This document shows positions 55,114 to 63,038 of a stretch of 64,000 nucleotides of DNA, one piece after another. The translations under genes and the position numbers were made by a program. Every line of letters starts with the position of its first letter. Position 1 is the stretch's first letter. The notes below the pieces were generated by a model, which was not told the DNA's origin, ran no database searches, and worked only from the letters and a program-made list of their open reading frames with translations. Source of the stretch: Saprospiraceae bacterium (GTDB taxonomy: Bacteria > Bacteroidota > Bacteroidia > Chitinophagales > Saprospiraceae); NCBI GenBank assembly GCA_016717265.1, contig JADKFX010000001.1, positions 1,183,501 to 1,247,500 on the forward strand, read 5' to 3'.

Positions 55114-56587
55114 TCATTTTGGATTGTTTGATGATCACGTTGGGTGTAGCAACACTTCCAAATGGATCAAAATTTTGTTGGAGTGGTACAAATTTAGCAA
55201 ATTTATCGATAAATTTCATGCCTACAGTACCTGTAGCTCCATTTCTATGCTTTGCAATGATGAGCTCTGTATAACCTTTTGGCATTTCAAAGGTGTTTTC
55301 CAATTCATAATAATCTGGTCGATAAATAAACATAACCATATCTGCATCTTGTTCGATTGCTCCAGATTCCCTTAAATTGGATAATTGAGGTCTTTTGTTT
55401 TCTTTACTTTGCGTTTCTGCTGCACGGTTTAATTGTGATAATGCGATGACCGGGATATTAATCTCTTTTGCTAAACTTTTAAGTGCTCTTGAGATGGTGG
55501 AAATTTCTTGTTCCCTACTACCTTTTTTATCATTAGAACCTACCGTCATCAATTGTAAATAATCGATGATCACCATTCCGATTTTATATTGTTGATGAAG
55601 TCGACGACATTTAGCTCTTAATTCGAATACATTCAAGGAAGGAGTATCGTCAATATATATAGGTGCATCGCTTAATTTATTAATAGATTGATTGAGTTTA
55701 GTCCAATCTTCATCATCTAATTTAGCATTTCGCATTTTACCACCTTCAATTTCTGCTTCCATTGAAATTAGACGATTCACCAATTCGAGGTTGTTCATCT
55801 CCAGTGAAAACAAGGCAACAGGTGTATTATAATCCATTGCAGCGTTTCTGGCTAATGCTAAGGTAAACGAAGTTTTACCCATACCCGGACGAGCGGCTAC
55901 AATAATTAAGTTGGATTTTTGCCAGCCAGAGGTTAATTCATCCAATTCTGGAAATCCGCTTGGGATTCCTGACATTCCAGATTCTTGATGCGTCATGTTT
56001 TCTAGACGTTGCTGTGCTTTTCGCACTAAGGATCCAACAGATTCATATCCACGTCTCAAATAATTGTCAGTAATATCATAAAGTCCTTGCTCAGCAGAAT
56101 CCAATAAGTCAAATACGTCTTTTGTATCTTCAAAACAATCCTGTATGATTGCGGTAGAATTTTTAATTAATTCCCGTTGTACAAATTTCTGTGCTACTAT
56201 TTTGGCATGGTATTCCAGATTTGCAGAAGATGCTACTTTATTTGCAAGTTCCAGAATATAAGCTAATCCACCTATTTCTTCCAGGAGTTTAGTTTTATGA
56301 AGAATTTCCCGGATGGTAAGGGTATCAATGGGCTGATTCGTTTCAAATAAACGGATCATAGATTGGTAGATCTTTTGATTTGCCGGTTTATAGAAACTTT
56401 CTGGTTTAAGGATATCCAGAACTATAGAAATAGCATCTTTATCTAACATTACGGCACCTAAAACAGCTTCTTCGAGTTCAATTGCTTGAGGCTGAAGCCG
56501 TTCATACGCCAGGGACGAAACATCCGGAGTCCTGGGTTTAAAATTACTTTTTGTAAAAGATAAAGATTCTTTAAGAGATTCGGCCAT
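55088..56587 (-). CDS. dnaB: Replicative DNA helicase
   Basis: A 499-residue hexameric 5'-3' helicase that unwinds DNA at the replication fork. The N-terminal helical domain at about 28-130 ('QAIELEEAVLGAVMLDKDAI') binds primase. The RecA-like domain from about 185 has Walker A 'AARPGMGKTSFTL' and Walker B 'IGMVIIDYLQLM', and 'RESGAIEQDADMVMFIYRP' near 400. No intein is present. The length is typical. The overlapping downstream pseudouridine synthase gene and an upstream 11-bp repeat next to the promoter are the only peculiarities. Confidence 0.97.
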   Translation of the reverse strand: MAESLKESLSFTKSNFKPRTPDVSSLAYERLQPQAIELEEAVLGAVMLDKDAISIVLDILKPESFYKPANQKIYQSMIRLFETNQPIDTLTIREILHKTKLLEEIGGLAYILELANKVASSANLEYHAKIVAQKFVQRELIKNSTAIIQDCFEDTKDVFDLLDSAEQGLYDITDNYLRRGYESVGSLVRKAQQRLENMTHQESGMSGIPSGFPELDELTSGWQKSNLIIVAARPGMGKTSFTLALARNAAMDYNTPVALFSLEMNNLELVNRLISMEAEIEGGKMRNAKLDDEDWTKLNQSINKLSDAPIYIDDTPSLNVFELRAKCRRLHQQYKIGMVIIDYLQLMTVGSNDKKGSREQEISTISRALKSLAKEINIPVIALSQLNRAAETQSKENKRPQLSNLRESGAIEQDADMVMFIYRPDYYELENTFEMPKGYTELIIAKHRNGATGTVGMKFIDKFAKFVPLQQNFDPFGSVATPNVIIKQSKMNDEEDIPF

Positions 56588-56622
56588 GAAGCAATTCGAT
56601 TAGGTCTTGTTGTAAACTGGTA

Positions 56623-56630
56623 CAAAAGTA
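56623..56630 (-). promoter_or_regulatory. -7 element before dnaB
   Basis: TACTTTTG on the minus strand, TAnnTTTG-type, placed 35 bases before the dnaB ATG, so the leader would be about 30 nt. The 11-bp repeat lies immediately upstream of it. Confidence 0.5.
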
Positions 56631-56663
56631 AAATACAACAAATAATAAAAAAGTTTTATATGA

Positions 56664-56718
56664 GCTGAGAAATTGTTTAAAACTTACTAAAAACCTGTTT
56701 AAAACTTGTTGAAAACTC
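56664..56718 (-). repeat. Phased 11-bp direct repeats upstream of the dnaB promoter
   Basis: GTTTAAAACTT occurs at 56675 and 56697, and GTTGAAAACTC at 56708, with a weaker copy at 56686 (7 of 11 matches) and another at 56664 (7 of 11): five units with an exact 11-bp period. A-tracts repeated near the helical pitch would bend the DNA, and the array starts about 34 bp upstream of the dnaB -7 element. Confidence 0.6.
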
Positions 56719-56938
56719 CTGCAGCGAATAGTTGCCTCAAATATACATATGTTATTTGACAATAATATGAAAGCGAATCGATAGTTTTCATTTGGCTATC
56801 AAGGACTTATTAGATAAAGATTTAATATAAGAATGAGATAATCGACAATGATAGCTGTCATTTTCTCTTAGGTGTCTTCAAAAAAACACCAACATTATAT
56901 GTGAAAAAATAATAATAATTTTTTTTTCTTAATATGTA

Positions 56939-57598
56939 TTAGTTTGATTTACCTATCTTATTTAATTTATTTTGGACACTTTCTACCATTTTCGTTTGAT
57001 TTGAAATTTCTGATTTGGTAATATCTTGATCTTTATCGTTGGTAATAATGTTTGCTTCAGCTTTCTTAATTTTTGCTTTAGCATTTTCGATATCATCGTG
57101 GTAATTCTTGTTGTCCTGGAGTAGATTCGCCATTTTTTTATTCAGTTTTTTCAATTTATCCTGTTCATCTTCAAGTTCGGAGCGGGTTTTTTCGCGTTGT
57201 ACCTCAAAGGAAAACTCTTGAATGAATTCTTTGGCCCCAGCAAATTCTTTTGGATAATCAGTTGAGTTCAAGAAGCCATTTTTTAAGTCAAAAAAGGCAG
57301 TAAGGCTGTTATCTTCTGTAATTACATATAAATCAAAAGAATTTTCACCATGAATGGATTTTATGGTGGCATTATTTATAAAGTCCTCATCCGCTTTTCT
57401 ATTGCGATTTAGTTTGCCATATTCCTTGGTATAATTCTTCCAGACCTTGTCGATGAGTTTTTCATCTGCATCTGGAATGGTTATGCTGATTCCATTTTGA
57501 ACACCCAGGCTCATTTGTAATTTGTTTTCGCGGGCTTGTCCAAGAGCGGTAAGTTGGCTTAACAGGCAGCAGCTAAGTAAAATGATAAGTTTATTCAT
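56939..57598 (-). CDS. Exported coiled-coil protein of unknown function
   Basis: A 219-residue protein. A signal peptide runs to about residue 21 ('…LTALGQ'), a globular part occupies about 25-130 and a long, highly charged helix about 135-219 ('KTRSELEDEQDKLKKLNKKM', with Lys/Glu/Asp/Asn-rich heptads), predicted as a coiled coil. The coiled coil is interrupted near 'QDNKNYHDD' and resumes to the C-terminus. No family is recognised. It is likely periplasmic. A DPM1-like gene lies upstream at 79 bp and an AT-rich spacer downstream. Confidence 0.7.
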   Translation of the reverse strand: MNKLIILLSCCLLSQLTALGQARENKLQMSLGVQNGISITIPDADEKLIDKVWKNYTKEYGKLNRNRKADEDFINNATIKSIHGENSFDLYVITEDNSLTAFFDLKNGFLNSTDYPKEFAGAKEFIQEFSFEVQREKTRSELEDEQDKLKKLNKKMANLLQDNKNYHDDIENAKAKIKKAEANIITNDKDQDITKSEISNQTKMVESVQNKLNKIGKSN

Positions 57599-57677
57599 AA
57601 ATTGTTGGTTTATATAATGTAAGACAAAAATTTTGCCAGAAGGATTCCCAAATCCTGTTAAATTTAGTTTAAATGAT

Positions 57678-58400
57678 TTAGGAGCGGAATAAATTAAACT
57701 TTAGGATACAATAAATTGCCCTAAAGCCGTCTTTCCAGCTAATCTTTTTACCTTCCAGATAAGTTCGACCATAGTAAGAGATTCCTACTTCATAAATTCT
57801 TATGCCAGGAATACGAGCGATTTTTGAGGTTACTTCAGGTTCAAAACCAAATCTTTTCTCCTGTAAATCCAGATTTTTTAAAATATCCGCTTTAAACAAC
57901 TTATAACAAGTTTCCATGTCTGACAAGTTCAAATTGGTACAGGCATTGGATAAGAATGTCAGAATTTTATTGCCAATAGAATGCCAGAAAAACAAGATTC
58001 GATGAGGGTGACCACTCGTAAAACGAGAACCATAAACAACATCCGCGTGTCCTTCCAGGATTGGTTTAAGAAGGTCATTATACTCTCTGGGATCATATTC
58101 AAGGTCTGCGTCTTGTATAATTATATAATTGCCAGTAGCTTCTTTAATACCGGTATGTAAAGCAGCTCCTTTTCCTTTATTGACCGCGTGTTTAAAATAT
58201 TGACAATGTTGTTCTGGGTGTTCCTGGATGTATTGGAGCAGTTTGGCTTCGGTTCCATCTTTCGAACAATCGTTTACAAGTATGATTTCTTTTTGGATGC
58301 TGTCACGCAATTGCACCCTGGCAATGGCTTCTAAAATGAGGTGGATTGTTTTTTCCTCATTATAAACTGGGATGACAATCGAAAGTGTTTGAACGGACAT
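57678..58400 (-). CDS. Family 2 glycosyltransferase (polyprenyl-phosphate/DPM1-like)
   Basis: A 240-residue GT-A enzyme. 'LSIVIPVYNEEKTIHLILEAI' at the N-terminus, 'LVNDCSKDGTE' near 41, 'NKGKGAALHTGI' near 74 and the metal-binding D97-A-D99 in 'IIIQDADLEYDP' match dolichol/undecaprenyl-phosphate sugar synthases. There is no C-terminal membrane domain, as in DPM1. It would load a sugar on a lipid carrier for transfer outside the inner membrane. The GT-C-like protein some 4 kb away could be a user of such a donor, but this pairing is only inference. Confidence 0.9.
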   Translation of the reverse strand: MSVQTLSIVIPVYNEEKTIHLILEAIARVQLRDSIQKEIILVNDCSKDGTEAKLLQYIQEHPEQHCQYFKHAVNKGKGAALHTGIKEATGNYIIIQDADLEYDPREYNDLLKPILEGHADVVYGSRFTSGHPHRILFFWHSIGNKILTFLSNACTNLNLSDMETCYKLFKADILKNLDLQEKRFGFEPEVTSKIARIPGIRIYEVGISYYGRTYLEGKKISWKDGFRAIYCILKFNLFRS

Positions 58401-58413
58401 AATTAGATTTCGG

Positions 58414-58421
58414 CAAATTTA
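58414..58421 (-). promoter_or_regulatory. -7 element before the DPM1-like gene
   Basis: TAAATTTG on the minus strand, 14 bases before the ATG, fits TAnnTTTG and implies a very short leader. Confidence 0.4.
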
Positions 58422-58670
58422 AGATATATCTAGGAAACCGACGATGGATTAGGGTTTTGCTCAATTTGCAAGAAATAAAAGCAGAAATTTTTAATTAAAT
58501 GATGGCTTCTAATTCGTCATTTTGCGAATTAAATTTCAATTTTATGAGAAGTGCCTTTTAATACACCTGATGCTGTTTAGAAATAGCAAAAATATTATGA
58601 AGAAGATTTCATTTTAAAATAAGCAATTCAATAATAATGAATTTTTGTAAATCAACGAACCCTAACTATT

Positions 58671-60332
58671 TTATATCTGTCTTAATTCCCTCCTTAAAAT
58701 CTTACCTATATTTGTTTTGGGTAAGGCATCTCTGAATTCAATAGATTTTGGAATCTTGTAATTGGTTAAATTTTCTTTACAATATTCATGGACTTCAGAC
58801 TCCGTAAGACTTTTATCTTTTTTAACGATAAATAATTTTACAGCTTCTCCGGATTTTTCATCTGGTACACCAATAGCTGCAGCTTCTAAAACTTTGGGAT
58901 GTCTTGAAATTAAATCTTCTATTTCTGCCGGAAAAACTTTGAATCCAGATACAATGATCATGTCTTTTTTGCGATCTACAATTTTAAAAAAGCCATCTTC
59001 ATCCATCATGCCAATATCTCCGGTACAGAGCCAACCATCTACAATCGTTTTCGCAGTTTCATCTGGACGATTTAAATACCCTAACATAACTTGAGGTCCT
59101 TTAACTTGGATTTCACCTGCTTCCTGAATTCCACAAATCCGGCCATAGTCATCTACAATTCGCACATCTGTAGAGGGTACAGGCATTCCGATGCTTCCTG
59201 TTTTCCCTTTTCCATCAATTGGGTTAATACTTATAACGGGCGAAGCTTCTGTCATTCCATAACCTTCACAAAGCCAGCAGCCGGTAAGTGACTTCCATTT
59301 TTCTGCAACAGCCGATTGCACTGCCATACCACCACCTACGGTTACTTTTAAACTACTGAAATCAATTTTAGAAAAACCAGGATGTTGCATGATCGCATTA
59401 AAAAGTGTATTTACACCAGTCATTAAACTGATTGGGTGTTTGCGAAATGCTTTAATAATTGACCCACAATCCCGGGCATTAAGAATTAATACCGTGTTTG
59501 CACCAATTGCCATCATAGCCATTACATTCACTGCAAATGCAAAAATATGATACATCGGTAAAGGTGAAAGGGTAGTCTCTTTTCGCTCTTCTAAATAATA
59601 ACAAATGACCGCTTTAATTTGCTCCACATTGGCAACCAGATTTCGATGCGTTAACATAGCACCTTTACTGATTCCGGTAGTACCTCCGGTATATTGTAAT
59701 AAAGCAATATCTTCCGATTTGATGCTAACTGGTTTTAAACTTTGTTTTGCACCCTGTCTTAGTGCTGTTGTAAAATTTACAGTATTAATCAATTTATATT
59801 TTGGGACTAATCTCTTTATGTATTTTACCATAAAGTCGACTACGGCTCCTTTAAATCCACCTAAAAGTTCACCAATGGTAGTTAAAATTACAATTTCAAT
59901 TTTTGTTTTAGCCAGGATTTTTTCGAGGTTCGATGCAAAATTTTCAACAATTACGATTGCTTTTACATCTGCATTTGTAAAAACAAATTCCATTTCCCGG
60001 GGAGTATATAAAGGATTGGTATTGACTACAATCACACCAGCGCGGATCGCGCCAAAAATGGCGATAGGATATTGTAATAAATTTGGCATCATCAGGGCAA
60101 TCCGATCCCCTGGTTTAAGTCCTCTGTATTGAAGGTATGCAGCAAATGCATTTGATTTTTCATCTAATTCTTTATAAGTAAGCGATTGACCCATAAGGGT
60201 AAATGCTTTAAGATTGCTGAATTTTGTAAAAGACTCCTGAATAAATTCCCGGAGTGAAGGATAGGTATCCACTTTTATATTGGCAGGTATGCCTTCAGGA
60301 TAGTTTTTAAGCCAGGGTCTGGAATCCATCAT
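58671..60332 (-). CDS. fadD: Long-chain fatty-acid--CoA ligase
   Basis: A 553-residue adenylate-forming enzyme that activates fatty acids with ATP and CoA for beta-oxidation or phospholipid synthesis. The ATP/AMP-binding P-loop 'LLQYTGGTTGISKGAMLTH' is near residue 215. 'GYGMTEASPV' (A5) is near 360, 'DGWLCTGDIGMMDEDGF' (A7) near 435, 'RKKDMIIVSGFKVFPAEIE' (A8, the FACS signature region) near 455, and the A10 Lys is in 'PKTNIGKILRREL' at the C-terminus. The length and signature match FadD. Two consecutive ATGs make the start ambiguous by one codon. It is divergent from the S1 gene. Confidence 0.93.
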   Translation of the reverse strand: MMDSRPWLKNYPEGIPANIKVDTYPSLREFIQESFTKFSNLKAFTLMGQSLTYKELDEKSNAFAAYLQYRGLKPGDRIALMMPNLLQYPIAIFGAIRAGVIVVNTNPLYTPREMEFVFTNADVKAIVIVENFASNLEKILAKTKIEIVILTTIGELLGGFKGAVVDFMVKYIKRLVPKYKLINTVNFTTALRQGAKQSLKPVSIKSEDIALLQYTGGTTGISKGAMLTHRNLVANVEQIKAVICYYLEERKETTLSPLPMYHIFAFAVNVMAMMAIGANTVLILNARDCGSIIKAFRKHPISLMTGVNTLFNAIMQHPGFSKIDFSSLKVTVGGGMAVQSAVAEKWKSLTGCWLCEGYGMTEASPVISINPIDGKGKTGSIGMPVPSTDVRIVDDYGRICGIQEAGEIQVKGPQVMLGYLNRPDETAKTIVDGWLCTGDIGMMDEDGFFKIVDRKKDMIIVSGFKVFPAEIEDLISRHPKVLEAAAIGVPDEKSGEAVKLFIVKKDKSLTESEVHEYCKENLTNYKIPKSIEFRDALPKTNIGKILRRELRQI

Positions 60333-60491
60333 GGTTTTTGCTTGAAATGTGAAAATACAACAGATTTAGTAATTCCTTTTCTAGTTATCCTGGTAGCCGT
60401 TTCAATAGCATATTTTAAAGGTTTTGAAAGGCATATTTTAAATGATTTTGACTTGATTCTAATTTATTTAGCTGAGTTGCTAGAAAAAGGA

Positions 60492-60499
60492 TACCTTTG
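60492..60499 (+). promoter_or_regulatory. -7 element before the S1 gene
   Basis: TACCTTTG fits TAnnTTTG; the ATG used for S1 lies 43 bases downstream. Its position inside the longer open frame (from 60342) supports the shorter S1 start. Confidence 0.55.
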
Positions 60500-60542
60500 C
60501 GCCGCTAAAAAATTATTTCTTAACCTTTTAAAAATATCCAAA

Positions 60543-62924
60543 ATGTTGGACGAAAACAAATTAATACCAGAAAACGACCCTGAAATCAAAGACGAAGAAC
60601 TGTTACCCCTTCCTAAAAAGGAAGAAGATATCGTAAGTCTATTAGAAGAAGCGGTTGATCTGGAAACACTAGTCGAAACAAGTGACTATTCTGGTCCTCA
60701 CGACGAGTTTGATTGGTCTATTAGCAATAAAAATACTCTAAACTATTCTCCTGAAGATCAACAAAAGTACATTAATGATTATGATTCCACCTTTAGAACG
60801 GTTATTGACGGGCAGGTAATTCAAGCTAAAGTTGCCGGTACAACGGGTAATAGTGTAATTCTTGATATCAATTATAAATCGGATGGACTCATCGCGAAAA
60901 CTGAATTCAGGGATCTTGATCCAAAACCAGGTGATACGATCGAAATCTATGTTGAAAAAACAGAAGATGAAAAAGGCCATCTTGTACTGAGTCGTAAAAA
61001 AGCTAAGCTTTTAAGAGCTTGGGAAAATTTGGTGGATTCTTATAAAAATGGAACGATTATAAAGGGTTCTGTAATTAGTAAAACAAAAGGAGGCCTTATT
61101 GTCGATTGTAATGGTTTGGAAACCTTCTTACCAGGTTCTCAAATAGATATTAAGCCAATCACGGATTATGATGCATATGTAGGTAAAGTGATGGAATTTA
61201 AAGTGGTAAAAATTAATGAAACCATTAAAAATGCGGTCGTTTCTCATAAAGCCTTAATCGAAGGAGATTTACAAGAACAACGCGAACAAATTATTTCCGG
61301 ACTTGAAAAAGGTCAGGTTCTTGAAGGAACTGTTAAAAACATTACCGATTTTGGAGCCTTCCTGGATTTAGGAGGTGTAGATGGTTTATTATATATTACA
61401 GACATCTCTTGGGGTCGTATTAACCATCCAAATGAAGTTTTGGAGAAAAATCAGAAGATTAATGTTGTGGTATTGGATTTTGATGAAAACAAAAAGCGAA
61501 TTTCATTAGGTCTAAAACAATTACAACCACATCCTTGGGAAGTAATGCCAATAGATATTGTAGAAGGTTCTACGGTAAAAGGAAAGATTGTCAACATTGA
61601 AGATTATGGAGCATTTCTAGAGATTCAGCCCGGTGTGGAAGGATTAATTCACGTTTCAGAAGTAAACTGGAACAGTCAGCCAGTGCATGCAAAAGATTAC
61701 TTCTTCTTAGGTCAGGAATTTGAAGCCAAAGTAGTGACCTTGGATCGCGATGAACGCAAAATGTCTTTGAGTCTGAAACAATTATCGGAAGATCCTTGGA
61801 CGAAAATCATGCAGAATTATCCAGTTGGTTCAAGACATTCAGGAGTTGTTAAGAACCTAACACCATATGGAGTGTTTGTTGAGCTAGCTGAAGGTATTGG
61901 TGGTATGGTTCATATTTCAGATTTATCCTGGACTAAACGTTTCAACCATCCTTCAGAATATACACGCGTTGGTAACAACTTAGATATATTGATCATGGAG
62001 ATTGATGCAGAAAGCAGAAAACTATCTTTAGGTCATAAACAATTAGAAGAAAATCCATGGGATACTTTTGAAAATGTATTTCCAGTTGGATCTTATCATG
62101 AAGCAACGGTGTTGCGCAAGGATGATAGAGGCTATACGGTTCAATTACCTTATGGATTAGAAGCCTTTTCACCTGCAAAACACATGAAAAAAGAAGACAA
62201 TACACAAGCAGCAGTGGAAGAAATTTTGACGGTGAAAGTGATTGAATTCAATAGAGACGATAAAAAAATCATGGTTTCACATTCCAAATATTTGGATGAT
62301 GTTAAAAAAGAAGCCGATGATAATGTGAGAAAAGAAAAGGAAGGGGAAGTTATAAAAGTTAAGAAAGCGGTTGAAAAAACGCAATCGAAAATTGAAGCAA
62401 CGACCTTAGGTGAAATTGAAGGATTCAGTGCATTGAAAGAACAGTTTCAAGAAAATGCAAGAACTAAATTTACACCACCACCATTAACACCGGTTGAAAC
62501 CACTTCTGAAGTTAAAGCGGAAGAAACGCCTGAAGCTAAAGCGGAAGAAACACCTGAAGCAACTGTTGTGGAAGAGACAAAAGAAGAATCACCGGTTGTA
62601 GAAACGGAAGCTCCGATACTTGTAATGGAAGTGCAAAAAGAACCCAAAAAAGCTGCAAAAGCTTCAAAAGGCGATGATTTAAAAATTATCGAAGGAATTG
62701 GGCCAAAAATTGCGGAACTTTTAATTGCTGATGGTATTGTAAGTTTTCAAGATTTAGCGAATGCAAGTCAGGTAAAATTGAAAGAAATTCTGGATAATGC
62801 CGGATCCCGCTACAAAATGCATGATCCGACTACCTGGCCACAGCAATCTTTGTTAGCTGCTGAAGGCAAAATGGAAGAATTGAAAACATTACAAGACAGT
62901 CTTAAGGCTGGTAAAGTAGAATAA
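60543..62924 (+). CDS. rpsA: 30S ribosomal protein S1 with C-terminal helix-hairpin-helix extension
   Basis: A 793-residue mRNA-binding ribosomal protein. An acidic N-terminus is followed by six S1 (OB-fold) domains from about residue 80 to 590. Examples are 'LEKGQVLEGTVKNITDFGAF', 'IVEGSTVKGKIVNIEDYGAF' and 'YPVGSRHSGVVKNLTPYGVF', with 'SLGLKQL'-type ends. A linker at about 590-710 has a 24-bp tandem duplication ('AKAEETPE' repeated). The C-terminal 80 residues are a helix-hairpin-helix-like domain ('LKIIEGIGPKIAELLIADG', 'TWPQQSLLAAEGKMEEL'), which ordinary S1 lacks. I use the ATG at 60543 because it follows a -7 element and the upstream frame has no family match. A strong terminator follows. 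Confidence 0.95.
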   Translation: MLDENKLIPENDPEIKDEELLPLPKKEEDIVSLLEEAVDLETLVETSDYSGPHDEFDWSISNKNTLNYSPEDQQKYINDYDSTFRTVIDGQVIQAKVAGTTGNSVILDINYKSDGLIAKTEFRDLDPKPGDTIEIYVEKTEDEKGHLVLSRKKAKLLRAWENLVDSYKNGTIIKGSVISKTKGGLIVDCNGLETFLPGSQIDIKPITDYDAYVGKVMEFKVVKINETIKNAVVSHKALIEGDLQEQREQIISGLEKGQVLEGTVKNITDFGAFLDLGGVDGLLYITDISWGRINHPNEVLEKNQKINVVVLDFDENKKRISLGLKQLQPHPWEVMPIDIVEGSTVKGKIVNIEDYGAFLEIQPGVEGLIHVSEVNWNSQPVHAKDYFFLGQEFEAKVVTLDRDERKMSLSLKQLSEDPWTKIMQNYPVGSRHSGVVKNLTPYGVFVELAEGIGGMVHISDLSWTKRFNHPSEYTRVGNNLDILIMEIDAESRKLSLGHKQLEENPWDTFENVFPVGSYHEATVLRKDDRGYTVQLPYGLEAFSPAKHMKKEDNTQAAVEEILTVKVIEFNRDDKKIMVSHSKYLDDVKKEADDNVRKEKEGEVIKVKKAVEKTQSKIEATTLGEIEGFSALKEQFQENARTKFTPPPLTPVETTSEVKAEETPEAKAEETPEATVVEETKEESPVVETEAPILVMEVQKEPKKAAKASKGDDLKIIEGIGPKIAELLIADGIVSFQDLANASQVKLKEILDNAGSRYKMHDPTTWPQQSLLAAEGKMEELKTLQDSLKAGKVE
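62514..62561 (+). repeat. 24-bp tandem duplication in the S1 linker
   Basis: Two adjacent 24-bp units (62514-62537 and 62538-62561) with two mismatches encode Lys-Ala-Glu-Glu-Thr-Pro-Glu-Ala twice. This lies in the flexible, Glu-rich linker before the C-terminal extension, where length changes should be tolerated. Confidence 0.8.
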
Positions 62925-62947
62925 AAATTATTGAAAATCAGATTTAT

Positions 62948-62977
62948 AAAGCCCTTGCCAAAACAAGGGCTTTTTTT
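62948..62977 (+). terminator. Intrinsic terminator after rpsA
   Basis: AAAGCCCTTG pairs with CAAGGGCTTT around a CCAAAA loop, followed by a run of seven T. It lies 24 bp after the stop codon of the S1 gene. Confidence 0.93.
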
Positions 62978-63038
62978 GTTTAACATTTATTATAAAATGT
63001 TTAAACAAAATATTATATTAGTGGTTATTTAGATTGCT

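Larger units (their letters stand above)
56588..56938. other. Regulatory spacer upstream of dnaB
   Basis: A 351-bp gene-free stretch between dnaB and the next minus-strand gene. It contains a -7 element (56623-56630) and a phased 11-bp repeat (56664-56718). Beyond 56720 I see only AT-rich DNA, including a run of ten T near the far end (56923-56932), and no gene or clear terminator. Confidence 0.6.

Noticed and set aside
60342..60542. N-terminal extension of the S1 protein
   Set aside because: It is hydrophobic, unlike S1, and contains the -7 element of the gene; the ATG at 60543 starts the normal acidic N-terminus.
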